Assembly (NCBI RefSeq): GCF_000143415.4
Contig: NW_003314295.1
Location: forward strand, 809,038-873,037
Reading direction: 5' to 3'
DNA length: 64,000 bases
From: Selaginella moellendorffii
Taxonomy: Eukaryota > Streptophyta > Lycopodiopsida > Selaginellales > Selaginellaceae
The notes below the pieces were generated by a model. The model saw only the letters and a program-made list of their open reading frames with translations, was not told the origin of the DNA and ran no database searches. Of this stretch, positions 50,059 to 60,339 are shown piece after piece (within the stretch, counting starts at the first letter, position 1; every line of letters starts with the position of its first letter). A program made the translations under genes and the position numbers.

Positions 50059-50903
50059 AGAAGATGCTAAAGAGACGTACTAGGGGTGAACATCCTCCGG
50101 ACTTGGCAAAGAAGAGTCTTTGCTATGGAACCGAAGGGATACCTCAAAAATGGAGGTAGCAATCTTATGTTGCTAGGTGCAACAATCAAGGATAGGAGCA
50201 AAAGACTGTGGCTAAGTAAAAAGCCATGGGAATCATGGGAAAGAATCCAAATGGCAAAGTTAAGCCAAAAACACTAAGGTGTTGGGTGCTAACGGATTGT
50301 CGGAAAGGTAATGTGTTCCCAAGGATGGATTCCCAATTGCTCCAATTTGGTGAAAGCGGAAGCTCCAAGGGTGGGAGCAGTAAGGTAGCTAAATGATAGG
50401 GCTGTGGACAGCCCTAGCACAAAATATGATGATTGGAACTTAGTGCCAAAGGTGGCATGAAATCGAACAAAGGATGATGGTGCCCTCAAGTAGAGAACTT
50501 CCTAGGATGAGGAAGTGGAGTTGCATAATCTGTGCAATACGAGGTGTCGGAGACATCCAGGAAATTGACTTCGAGAAGTCAGAATTAAAAGTTCCAAAGT
50601 GCAAGGGTTATATCGATGGAAAGTGAGACCACTCGAGAACGAGTAGTGGGATCGAGTTAGAGAAGGTGTCTCTAACAGGTTTAGTGAGAACTAAACCAAT
50701 AAAAGGAGAGAACCACCACAAGTGGTCAAATGAGCCTCTAAGTTGGAGAAGCTATGCTCCTTAGAGGATGGACAAAGCATGGTGAGCCTTTAGTGTCAAA
50801 CCATAGACAAATATTGGCTAGGTGCCAAGGATGGAAATGGTAACACGTGTGGGTGTTACTTTATGAAAGGGTTTATCGTTTGATGAGGACATCGACCTTC
50901 GTC

Positions 50904-50918
50904 TATGGGTGGTGGAGT
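50904..50918 (+). promoter_or_regulatory. Polypurine tract of the outer element
   Basis: TATGGGTGGTGGAGT immediately before the 3' LTR. Upstream similarity to the inner element extends about 30 bp further (CGTTTGATGAGGACATCGACC versus CGTTCGATGTGGGCATCGAAC by eye). Confidence 0.75.
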
Positions 50919-52403
50919 TGTGAGACACAAAATCCCTAGGCCCCAAAGTGGAGCCGAAAGGGTGCTATGTGGTAGTGGCCGAAGCTAAAGCCAAACGAGT
51001 GTAACACGTTTGGACTAAAAGCTCTGACTTGAAAAGGTCGAGAGTGGGAGTGGAACTCCTAACGAAGTGCTTAAGGAACGAGCACGAAGCAAGCAATAAA
51101 CGAGGCTCCAAAAAGGGACCCAAAAGGACCAACACATGACACGTGGAAGTGTCCGAGATAGACCCGAGTTGGGGTCCGAAGTGGAGTCTGAGATGGACTC
51201 GAGATGGAGTCCGAGATGGACCCAAGATGGAGTCCGAGATGGAGTCCGAGATGGACCCGAGATGAAGTCCGAAGTCGAGACCGAGACCAGGACCGAGACC
51301 GGGACCAAGACCGAGATCGAGACCGAGATCGGGACCGAGACCGAGACCGAGGCCGAGACCGAGACCGAGCTTGAGTCTGAGTTCGAGTCCGAATCCGAGT
51401 CCGAGTCCGAGTCCGAGCTCGAGTCTGAGAGGGTGAAAGCCCAAAGTGTTCATCTCCTAGACCCTAGGGGGTTTGGTGAGCTCCAAAAGTATACTGAGGG
51501 GGAGGACTGTAGTGGAGCCAGTTTGGCCAGGAAAGGCCAGTTTGGCCCAGGAAGGCCAGACCCAGTGTTGGGTGATGAACTGCCCATTGGGAAGTCCAAG
51601 ACTAAAGTGAACACGGACCAACAAGTGGGGTAGCTTGGTGAAGTGTTCAAGAGCCGGCTCTAGTTCCCCCGGCCGATGCTCCCAGTCCAAGTGTGGGTGG
51701 CACTACCTACTTGGATACCTGTCGTGGCTCAACGGAACCTCGCTCTAAGCCCATGGCTAGAGCACCTAAAGGCGAAAGGCGGGGAGAGTACCCATGAGGC
51801 CCATGTAGGGCCATGGTGTTCCGAAATGGTGTCCCAAAGTCCCAGACTGTGGAAAGGAAGAGGAGTAACCCTCTGTTATGGTGACCAAGGACATAGTCAC
51901 ATGGTGAGGAAGTCCCAGAGGACCATGGGACTAAGTGGTCGGGCCTATGGGCTTTGCCCCAGTGGCAATGTTGGCAAACATGGCCATGGACAAAAAGGGG
52001 ACCGGAAAAGAGGTATTGGGGAAGGCTATTCCCCATGTCTGTAGGCATCATAAGGATGTTAAAGAGTGGATCTGGGATGATCACTCATGGACGGATGACC
52101 CAGTCTTTGAGAGATGGGATTGCAATGCAGGTGGTGTTGGACCACCAGTGTGACTATGGTAAATGGGCATGGCCTTAGTGTAACGGGCCAATACGTCAGT
52201 GGTACCTTAGGGTGTCGATCATGGGATCGGACACGTGGAGCACCTGGACCAAGTGCTAAGGTTGAGTGGTATGGATGCCATTCTCGGGGTTAGCAAGCCC
52301 CAAGTCCTAAATGGGACTTATGGAGGTTGTGAGTGAGACTCCTCCAAGTGGTCGGAGGTGCGGTTAAGTGACTAAAGTAGAATGGAAAAATTAGTCACTT
52401 ACA
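50919..52403 (+). repeat. 3' LTR of the outer element
   Basis: 1485 bp from TGTGAGACAC to CTTACA, with its GA-rich array at about 51150-51430. It carries many substitutions relative to 37748-39341, so the outer element is older than the nested one. Confidence 0.9.
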
Positions 52404-52408
52404 GTCAA

Positions 52409-53990
52409 GTATGCTTGACAAATAACATGTAGGAATTCCGTCCTTATGCTCATTTAGTCAAGTGCACACGTGATGACCAGTTTCTCAACTAGCTTGAGTG
52501 GAGACCATAAAAGGGACTAGTAGTACCAACCTCCTATCATTGTGGCACTAAGGAATGAGTGTCCGTAAAGATTGGCCGACAAATATCTTTCGATACCTAA
52601 AGTCACATTCACAACAATTATTCATTGCATGGAGTGGTTGTGTGAAACAAAGTAAAGTTGTCATTAAACAATTTCATAAGGGATATATGCTTCTTGTTAC
52701 TATGAGATTTATACACATGAAGGGCATCAAAATCCTGCTTGGATGTGGTTTTGTGAAGGTGATGTTACACATACTTGAGCACCTAAACACGCACTACTCA
52801 ACCCACCAGAGATACCATAAGTATGGCTAATTGACCAATTTACAAGTTTGACAGAAGGAGAAGTCAATGAACTTGGAAGAAGTGGTTTCCAACTAAAGAA
52901 AGCTCTTATAACATAGTCTTTATATCAAATTAGATCCTTATCATGTCATAACATGTAAACACTTCAACTCTTGAGAAGCATGCATTGTCAACCTCGGTGC
53001 CACACAAACAAGATAGAAAAATAATGTATGCTAGGACAACATTTTTGGCTCATGCACAATAGAGGATGGAAAATGTTGCAACAATTCAAACAACAACAAG
53101 AGTGGTTAATATCAGCATTATTTGTCATAAGGAGGAGTTGGTGTAGCTTTAATCATCACAAAACAACTATCGAGTGAGAATTTCACAATATCTAGTTTGC
53201 ACTTGTGTTGATTTCATCAAGCATCAGGATTTCAAGTGTGTAAGCATTTGTTATTCATGTATATAAACATTTACAAGTTGGTGGATGGTGACCTCTGCAT
53301 GATCCAACCAACATTGTCCAAGTTAAAGGTTGTTGATACAATCAGTAGGTATGAGGGTGCTCTAATTGCAACACCAACAACTTAAAAAGACAAAGTGGCT
53401 TAGACAATAAAGGTTGTTATATTCAACTCCACTAGTTCTGTTCTATTTTTAGGTTTTTTTAATTGCCAGTTTTAAAGCCTGGCCTAAGAAAATGTACTTT
53501 GTTTTCTCAGACTTACAGAATGTAGTTGTCAATTTTTAGTTTGTCATGTCTACTGTGTTTCTGGTCTTTACCATGAAAACATTTTTTCATTCAATGTATC
53601 AAGTGTATTTTGAATTGTACTTTTTTTCAAAATAAATGGTTCATAGAATATTCTAAGTATATTCTACGAATATTCTATGAATATTTGGCCTCTAAAAAGA
53701 ACGCACTCCTTTCTGTTTAAGACATGTTCTAAGTATATTCTCCTGTTGTCCAATGGTCCTCCCCATGGTGTCTTAATCCACCATGTAAATGATGTATTCT
53801 ACTGTGGTAGAATATGCTATTGTGGTGGTTTATTCTAGCATGTGACTTCTGTTGGATATACCTTGCTTCTGCTCCATGATTGCAACTTGTTCACGTTGGA
53901 TGTGCCTCGTCAACTTGTTCGAACGTGTTGGACATAAAAACACCAAGTTGGCTAGGCACACGCAAGCGCCAGAGCACCAGTTCTCTTCTT
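52409..53990. other. AT-rich DNA, no gene recognised
   Basis: Short frames only; none has motifs I recognise. A perfect 13-bp inverted repeat (TCATAGAATATTC at 53641, GAATATTCTATGA at 53668) lies about 400 bp upstream of the dirigent gene, followed by more AATATTC motifs. Confidence 0.5.
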
Positions 53991-54042
53991 CAAGTACATA
54001 AATAGAGCTCTAGTGCTGCAGTAATGTACACACAGCTGTGCA

Positions 54043-54615
54043 ATGAAGATCTTCATTCCCCTCGTTCTAACACTGGTTTTTGCAATCGCTCCTGCACAAT
54101 CGAGCCTCCCAAAGCCGGGAGAATTGGATCTATCAAAGTGCACCGAGGTGATCCGGTTCTACTTGCACGACCAGTTCAATGGGAGCAATCCGACAACAGC
54201 AATCGTCCTGCCTCCTCGTAACAATGAAACGTTGTTTGGTCAGGTTGCCATTTTTGATGACAAGCTGACTACGGAGTCCTCGATCAACTCCAAGCCTGTG
54301 GGAAGAGCCAAGGGTTTTCTGGTGATAGATTCGCTGAGCAAAAGCAGCTTTCTCCAGAGCATGACGGTGGAGCTGGAAGGGCGGAAAGGTACAATAGTGC
54401 TCCATGGTCAGAACCCCTTCACTGAGTCCCGAAGGGAAATAGCCGTTGTTGGGGGCACAGGAGAGTTCAGAAACGTTCAGGGCTACGCATTAACGAGCAC
54501 AACTGGAGCTGAACCTGGTGGGCTTATTGCAATCTACGAAGTTCATCTGGTGAGGTTCTGGGAATGCATCTCGAAATATATTTTACCATTTCATATTGTA
54601 AACTCAGATCCCTAG
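54043..54615 (+). CDS. Dirigent-like protein
   Basis: A single-exon frame of 190 residues. The signal peptide MKIFIPLVLTLVFAIAPAQS directs it to the apoplast. The mature part has dirigent family blocks: EVIRFYLHDQFNGSNPTTAI, FGQVAIFDDKLT, VGRAKGFLVIDSL, FTESRREIAVVGGTGEFRNV and GYALTSTT...YEVHL. Dirigent proteins control stereochemistry of phenoxy radical coupling in lignan or lignin-like synthesis. The last 20 or so residues (after YEVHL: VRFWECISKYILPF..) are unusual, since family members normally end a few residues after this strand. The GTGAGG after the YEVHL codons could be an unrecognised donor, or the natural stop was lost. A TATA-like CATAAATAG lies about 45 bp before the ATG. Confidence 0.88.
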   Translation: MKIFIPLVLTLVFAIAPAQSSLPKPGELDLSKCTEVIRFYLHDQFNGSNPTTAIVLPPRNNETLFGQVAIFDDKLTTESSINSKPVGRAKGFLVIDSLSKSSFLQSMTVELEGRKGTIVLHGQNPFTESRREIAVVGGTGEFRNVQGYALTSTTGAEPGGLIAIYEVHLVRFWECISKYILPFHIVNSDP

Positions 54616-54810
54616 ACCATTAAAAAATGAATATGCTTTATTTAATTATTATGCATCTTATAGAAAACGTGGGTAACCTATTAAGAGTCCTAGGGCGAAG
54701 AAACCACCATCGAATGCGAACCACCGTTAATTCTTGCTATAGCAGTTCAGTGACTCTTCTAGTTCTGAAATACCACACTCTCCAAAATTTCTGAGACCTG
54801 ATCCGCGCAA

Positions 54811-56751
54811 TTCGGTTTCTTTGTTTCCTTCAACTTGGGTTGTTCTCCTGCCTTGTTTCTCTTCGTTTTCCTCCATTTCTCGTCACATTGCTTTGTGTGA
54901 CCGATCAGGCTGTTCCCGATGGAGTGGACGTGCTGAGCCTTTCAGCGCTGGAACTTGACATTCATGAGCACCTTCGACCTGGCGCTGCTGTCGGCCGTCA
55001 AGGCGGGCGTGTTTGTGACCCAGGCTGTTGGAAACGGGGGACCGTATCCCCGGACCAGCGTGTCCTTCAGCCCCTGGATATTCTCCGTAGCAGCGGCCAC
55101 CCACGACAGGACCTACCCAAACGCCATCACCCTCGGGAGCATCACGGGAACCGGCCTCGCATGTAAGATACACGCAAGTGTACTGCCTTCTGTGTCTTTT
55201 CTCGTCGTTATCTTGCCCCTCCGCCACCTTTTTTGTGCCCGCCAGCTGCTCCGTTGACGTGCCATGCTTGCCAGCTGATGTAATGTGAGGCTTTCTGGGT
55301 GTTGTTTGCAGCCGGGACAAATGGCAGCTTCAGCCTTATCACCGCAGCAGATGCCACCAATGGGAATGTGTCCAGGATCCTTGTCGACGAGTGCCAGGAC
55401 GCCGGGAACTACAACAGGTCGCTCGTCAGCGGCAGGATTCTCGTGTGCAGCTACAGCCTGCGTTATCTGTTCGGGGTGTCGACGCTGGCCGACGCGGTTG
55501 TGGCTGCGCAAGAGCTCAGAGCGTCCGGGCTTGTGTTTCTGGCCACGCCCGACCTCGACGGCCACAGCTTCCCGCCGTCCCCGATCGGCTTCCCGGCTAT
55601 CATCATCCAGCTCCAAAGACTCCGCGGTAAAGTTCATCCGCCACCTTTCTTGGATCTTAACTATCTCACTGCATTTGCCGCCAGGTGTTGCTCCACTACT
55701 ACAACACATCCACGAGAAGAGACAAGTCAGGCAGGCTCTCGAGCTCCGCGGCCATGGCCACCATAGCAGGAGGCCGCGAAGCTCTTTTCAGCTTCTCGAC
55801 ACCAAGGTGGCGACGTACTCGTCCCGGACGTGAATAGCAACAACCTGGACGTGGCTGATGTGCTCAAGCCCAACAGGCTGCCTCCCGGGAACCTCATCTG
55901 GGCGGCGTGGTCCTCAATCGGGAGCGACGAGCGGGAGTTCGAAGGCCAGGAGTTTGCGCTTATCTCCGGGACGAGCATGGCCACGCCCCACATCGCCGGC
56001 ATCGCGGCGCTCGTCAAGCAGCGCTTCCCGTCGCTCAGCCCCGCCGGGATCGCGTCGGCCATGTCCACTACCGCTCTCACTCTCGACTCCAATGGCCAGC
56101 CACTACTCGCACAGCACCCCACGAGCAATGTCGACTCGCCCGGCCACCCCATTCGACTTTGGAGCCGGTTTTGTGAATCCCGCAGCGGCGATTGATCCTG
56201 GCTTGATCTTCGATGCCGGTGAGTTTTTCTATTCGATCGCGTTCGTCTCGACTAAGGTGTTTTTGCTGCCAGGATTCCGAGACTACATCCAGTTCTTGTG
56301 CTCCATTCCGGCTCTCAGCAACTCGACAGTGTCAGCCGCGACTGGATCGTCTTGCTTGTCATCGCCATCGTCACCCTCTTCGTCCTCCTCAAACACCACC
56401 GCTGCCGCCAGCATTTCTTCCAGCTTTGCCTCGGACCTTAACACTCCATACGTGAGTATCGCGAGCCTCAATGGCGCCAGATCTGTGGTGAGAATCGCGA
56501 CAAGCGTGAGCGAGAGGGACGAGGCTTACAATGCTACATTGGTCGTCCCCGCCGGGGTCTCAGTGACGGTAAAACCATCGAGTTTCTCCGTGCGCGGTGG
56601 ACAATTGGTCAAGTTGACGCTCACTCTCAAGGCTCTAGTCACCTCCTCGGCTCCCAGTTTTGGGGAGCTCCTCCTGGATGGCGATCGGGGACACAGGCTT
56701 CATCTCCCCATTTGCGTCAGCTCCAAGATCGCCTCCTCCGGTACCTCCTGA
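54811..56751 (+). pseudogene. Subtilase 3' half, broken copy
   Basis: It matches exons 6-9 of the gene at 30142-33397 but lacks exons 1-5, so it has no signal peptide, propeptide, catalytic Asp or His. Frame-breaking changes relative to the parent include loss of about 20 nt after LSLS (near 54945), 2 nt near 55608, 1 nt near 55806, 7 nt near 55828 and 8 nt near 56138. The Ser block ISGTSMATPHIAG (about 55960-56000) and the C-terminal domain (ending 56751) are preserved piecewise. No product is expected. Confidence 0.92.
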
Positions 56752-58250
56752 AGCTTTTCAATGTTTTCTCACAAAGCAGATCTAACCTCAGCCCAAGTGT
56801 TCATAAGCTTAAAAAACGAGTATAAATTCTCGCAAGTTTCGAGAGACATCCATACTCGCCTCCTCCTCGTAAACCATTCTTCTCAATGTTACCTTGCAGA
56901 TGAAGAGGGTGTGTGTTCTCTCACGAAGCAACGTCAGCCCAAGTATCCTGAGAAGAAGAATTATTATAAATGCTCGCAGAGAAGGACAAGCGCCAATGAA
57001 AATGAGAAATCATCACCCTACACGACATCCATACCTCGCATTGATCCTATCATCGAACGAAAACTCTAAACGAAATAGTCAATTTGCTCACTGTCTCTAG
57101 TGACGACCTCTTTGCCAAATGACCATGTTTAAAAGGTGGGCTGGCGATCGAGAGAGGCAGATTTGAGCACCCAATGGAGTTTCTCGTGGCTACGCTTGCG
57201 CTGTGTGTGATCTTGGCAGGAGTGATGATCGAAGGATCGGTGGTGAGAGATATTGTCCAGCCGATCGACATCCCAAAGGACGCTGTCAAATGCGCTCACC
57301 CCCTCGTCAATGCCGAGTTCTCGGGAGCTTCTCCGCTGATCGAGGTGAGTTTCTCATCATGGTTTCTCACACGAAGAACTTTTCCATCCAGACTAGCTAC
57401 GCGCCTTCCACCCAATGCGGGAGCGTTTGGACCAAGATCGTCCTCGAGCTCACCGGTTTTTGCAAGGGATCGTCCAAGGAGCAAAAAATCGGTGGAGTGT
57501 GGCTGGGTGGTGCTCAGATCCTCCACGCGAGCACCCCTCTCCCGACACCGGAGGGGACAAACTGGACGATCCAAAGGGACGCCACCAGTTTCGAATCTCT
57601 CTTCCTATCCAGCTCAAATCTCTCGCTCATCTTCTTGGATGTCACCGCCTCCTCCTCCACGAACTCGTCACTGCCATCGACGAAATCTTCCTACAGAATT
57701 AGCGTCACAGCCAACTTCTACTTGTTCAAGGAATCCACAGCCGAAATCATCGATCAAGCTCGCGGAAGTCGCCGATTCTTCTCACCCCTGTCAGGAACAT
57801 CGGCCGGTTTGTTCCCGCCCCTCGCTGTTCTCCCGATCCATCCACCACCCTCCAACTCCACCGGGCTTTGGTTCGTATTCCAAAACGATCAGGAATCCTC
57901 CGCCATGGTGACCCCTCCGACCAACGTCGTCAGTGCTCGCTTGCAGGTCTTCGTTTCCTCGCATGGTGACGACGAGTTTTGGTACAAGAAGGGAAGCTCC
58001 TCGGAGATGCGAGAGGTGGTGATCACTCTCGACGGTGCTGTGGTGGACGCGATCTGGCCGAGCCCGGTGATCTACAGCGCTGGGATCAATGCATCCTACT
58101 GGGAGTCTGTTGGATCCATCGGTGCCTTGAACTCTCCTGGCTACGACGTCATCTTGGACGCGTTTGCTCCTGTTCTAGCCGATGGAAAGCCACATAAGCT
58201 TGGATTTCGAGTGATCGGAGCCACCAGCATCTGGTTCTTGGGTGCCAGTT
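54811..58250. repeat. Second direct duplication, right copy
   Basis: Counterpart of 31415-34843. It begins abruptly in what was subtilase intron 5, about 200 bp after the dirigent gene. The PNGase A gene continues past the point where the left copy is cut. Confidence 0.9.
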
Positions 58251-58816
58251 TGCTGATGTCCACCACCACTGCTACGAAAACAGGAGCGAGTGGCTTGATC
58301 CACTGGAGCGCGAGCGACACGATGATCTCTCATCCAGCACTCGGCACCACAGTGGCTTCCAGAAGCTTTTCTAGCGTGGGATACCACCTTGTGGACGGGA
58401 CCAACTTCACCACTTGGATCGAGCACGAGGTCCACTCTCGACGCTGGAACTCCGAGGATGGAAGTTTGCAGCTTCTCACGGAGTCCAAGGTGGTGCTCCT
58501 GGAGCAAGCTTCTGGTGATGCCATATATCTCCACTGGACTGACAAAACATCTGTGCCGGTGATGATATTGATGCGCGGTCTGGTACATCAGTCGTTCAAC
58601 CATGAGTTTGATTCCGTATTGAGGATTGGAAGCAACAATGGGGTTGTTCAAGGAGGGAACTTCACAAGCGTGTTCACAAACCTCCAAGTTTGTGGGGGCA
58701 AGGGTGTGAGACAGAGCTTGTCATATCGGAACACTGATGCGAGTTGCTACTCTAGAAATTTGCTGGTTGTTGACAATGAGTTTAAGTACGACAATGTCTC
58801 TACTAGCTGTAATTAG
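57174..58816 (+). CDS. Peptide-N4-(N-acetyl-beta-glucosaminyl)asparagine amidase A-like
   Basis: Two exons (57174-57344 and 57392-58816) separated by a 47-bp GT-AG intron give 531 residues. A signal peptide (MEFLVATLALCVILAGVMIEG) is followed by CAHPLVNAEFSGASPLIE, then TSYAPSTQCGSVWTKIVLEL and GGVWLGGAQILHASTPLPTP. The C-terminal half carries the family-like block VVDAIWPSPVIYSAGINASYWES, GYDVILDAFAPVLADGKPHK and LGFRVIGATSIWF. The enzyme releases N-linked glycans from glycopeptides, probably in the wall or endomembrane lumen. The gene is complete here, while its duplicate at 33767 is frameshifted and truncated. It lies directly downstream of a dead subtilase. Confidence 0.9.
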
Positions 58817-59815
58817 AAAGAAAGTTAAAATGTTATTTTTAACTATAAACTCTATTGTCTTTTTGACTTTTCTGTCTTTATTTCTAGTTTTTTTTAATGA
58901 TCCCTATGTAAATACATGTGTATATATATGTATTATTTTAAATAATACATTAATATAGGATATGGACCATTTATTTGGGATTGAATTTAGTCCATTATTG
59001 TATATAAACCAAATTAAACCCAAATTCCAAACACTCATATTAGTATTGCAATTTGTCTCTGATTATACCTTTACTTTTGTTCTATCATTTTTTACCATGT
59101 TATTGTCGATTGAAGAGTGTTTTATCCAAGACTACAAATGATATGTTGTTATTATCACTCAACAACATTATTCTTGTAGTTGTGTCCTCTTCAAATCAAG
59201 CTTTTAGTGTTCTGCAATATGATCCTATGTGATGCTACATCAATCTTTAGTGTGTTGCTATCTTTAGCTTCCATAGGACATGATTACATAATTAATTGTG
59301 ATATCATTTGGAGATCTACAATCCAAATCTTAAAGACTATTTGATGATTGAGTTTATAGGAAGATGATATTTGGAATCCTATTACAAGTAATTTGATTAC
59401 TTTGAGGATAAGTTTGGAGACAAATTGTAGATTTTGCAAGGTAGGTGTTAATTTTTTAATTTGCCATTTAATCTTTTTTTTTGCATTTTACTTTTTCCTA
59501 ACTTTTTCTTATTTCTTGTTTTTTCCTTATCTATAGTATTTTATTCTCTTGGCACATTAATTATTTGTGACTTTTATGATTTTCATTCTTAGTTAAATAT
59601 TGAGTTGAGTGTTTTTATCCTTCTTATAGATATTGAATATATATGTAAAATTGAGAATCTTATTTTTGTTAGCAAAGTCTTTGATTAACTTTGGTATTGA
59701 GTATTCCTCTATTTTAAGGGTTAAGTCACTTTTGTCAAACTTTTGGGTTGAGTGTCTATCCTCAATTATGAGAGTTGTTAAGAGCTTTTGTTTTACCTTT
59801 GTTATTAAGGAGTTT
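58817..59815. other. AT-rich 3' flank of PNGase A
   Basis: No gene or repeat structure recognised. T-rich runs after 58817 are consistent with a 3' untranslated region and flank. Confidence 0.5.
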
Positions 59816-59827
59816 ATATATATATAT

Positions 59828-59888
<61 letters not shown>

Positions 59889-60029
59889 TACGCATATATA
59901 CACATATATATTTGTATACATACATATGCATACATACACATACAGACATACATACATACATACACATACAGACATACATACATACATACATACATACATG
60001 CATGCATGCATGCATACCGTACATACGTA

Positions 60030-60072
<43 letters not shown>

Positions 60073-60283
60073 TACACACATATACACATATATACACATA
60101 TATACACATATATACACATATATACATATATATACACATATATACGCATATATACACATATATATTTGTATACATACATATGCATACATACACATACAGA
60201 CATACATACATACATACACATACAGACATACATACATACATACATACATACATGCATGCATGCATGCATACATGCATACATGC

Positions 60284-60328
<45 letters not shown>

Positions 60329-60334
60329 TATATA
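59816..60334. repeat. Compound TA / TACA microsatellite
   Basis: About 520 bp of TA, TACA, CATA and TGCA units. Within it, a block of about 200 bp (59880-60010 region) recurs near 60130-60260, showing a higher-order duplication. Long frames through it encode only Tyr/Ile/His/Cys/Met runs. Confidence 0.95.
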
Positions 60335-60339
60335 GTGGG

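Larger units (their letters stand above)
42522..50063 (-). mobile_element. Near-intact Ty3/gypsy chromovirus nested in the outer element
   Basis: The element proper is 42527-50058, flanked by AGAAG duplications (42522-42526 and 50059-50063). LTRs are 42527-43675 (1149 bp) and 48911-50058 (1148 bp) and differ at roughly eight positions plus a C-run by eye, so insertion is recent. On the minus strand the order is 5' LTR (50058-48911), PBS (48907-48896), gag-pol (48851-44079), about 400 bp of noncoding DNA with a tRNA-like box, PPT (43690-43676) and 3' LTR. The coding region is complete once two short introns are removed. The chromodomain at the integrase C-terminus places it among chromoviruses, which target heterochromatin. 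Confidence 0.95.
37743..52408 (+). mobile_element. Non-autonomous LTR retrotransposon (LARD-like), host of a nested insertion
   Basis: The element proper is 37748-52403, bounded by 5-bp target duplications GTCAA (37743-37747 and 52404-52408). LTRs are 37748-39341 and 50919-52403, starting TGTGAGACAC and ending CTTACA. A primer site lies at 39345-39356 and a polypurine tract at 50904-50918. Without the nested element (42527-50058 plus its 5-bp duplication) the unit is about 7.1 kb with about 4.0 kb between the LTRs. I find no gag, protease, RT or integrase motif in that internal DNA on either strand. It therefore depends on proteins from another element. Shared PBS, PPT, LTR core and 3' noncoding blocks point to the inner element's family as the helper. 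Confidence 0.85.

Noticed and set aside
54811-56751. A second functional subtilase
   Set aside because: At least five frame-breaking indels relative to the parent, and no Asp or His catalytic exons.
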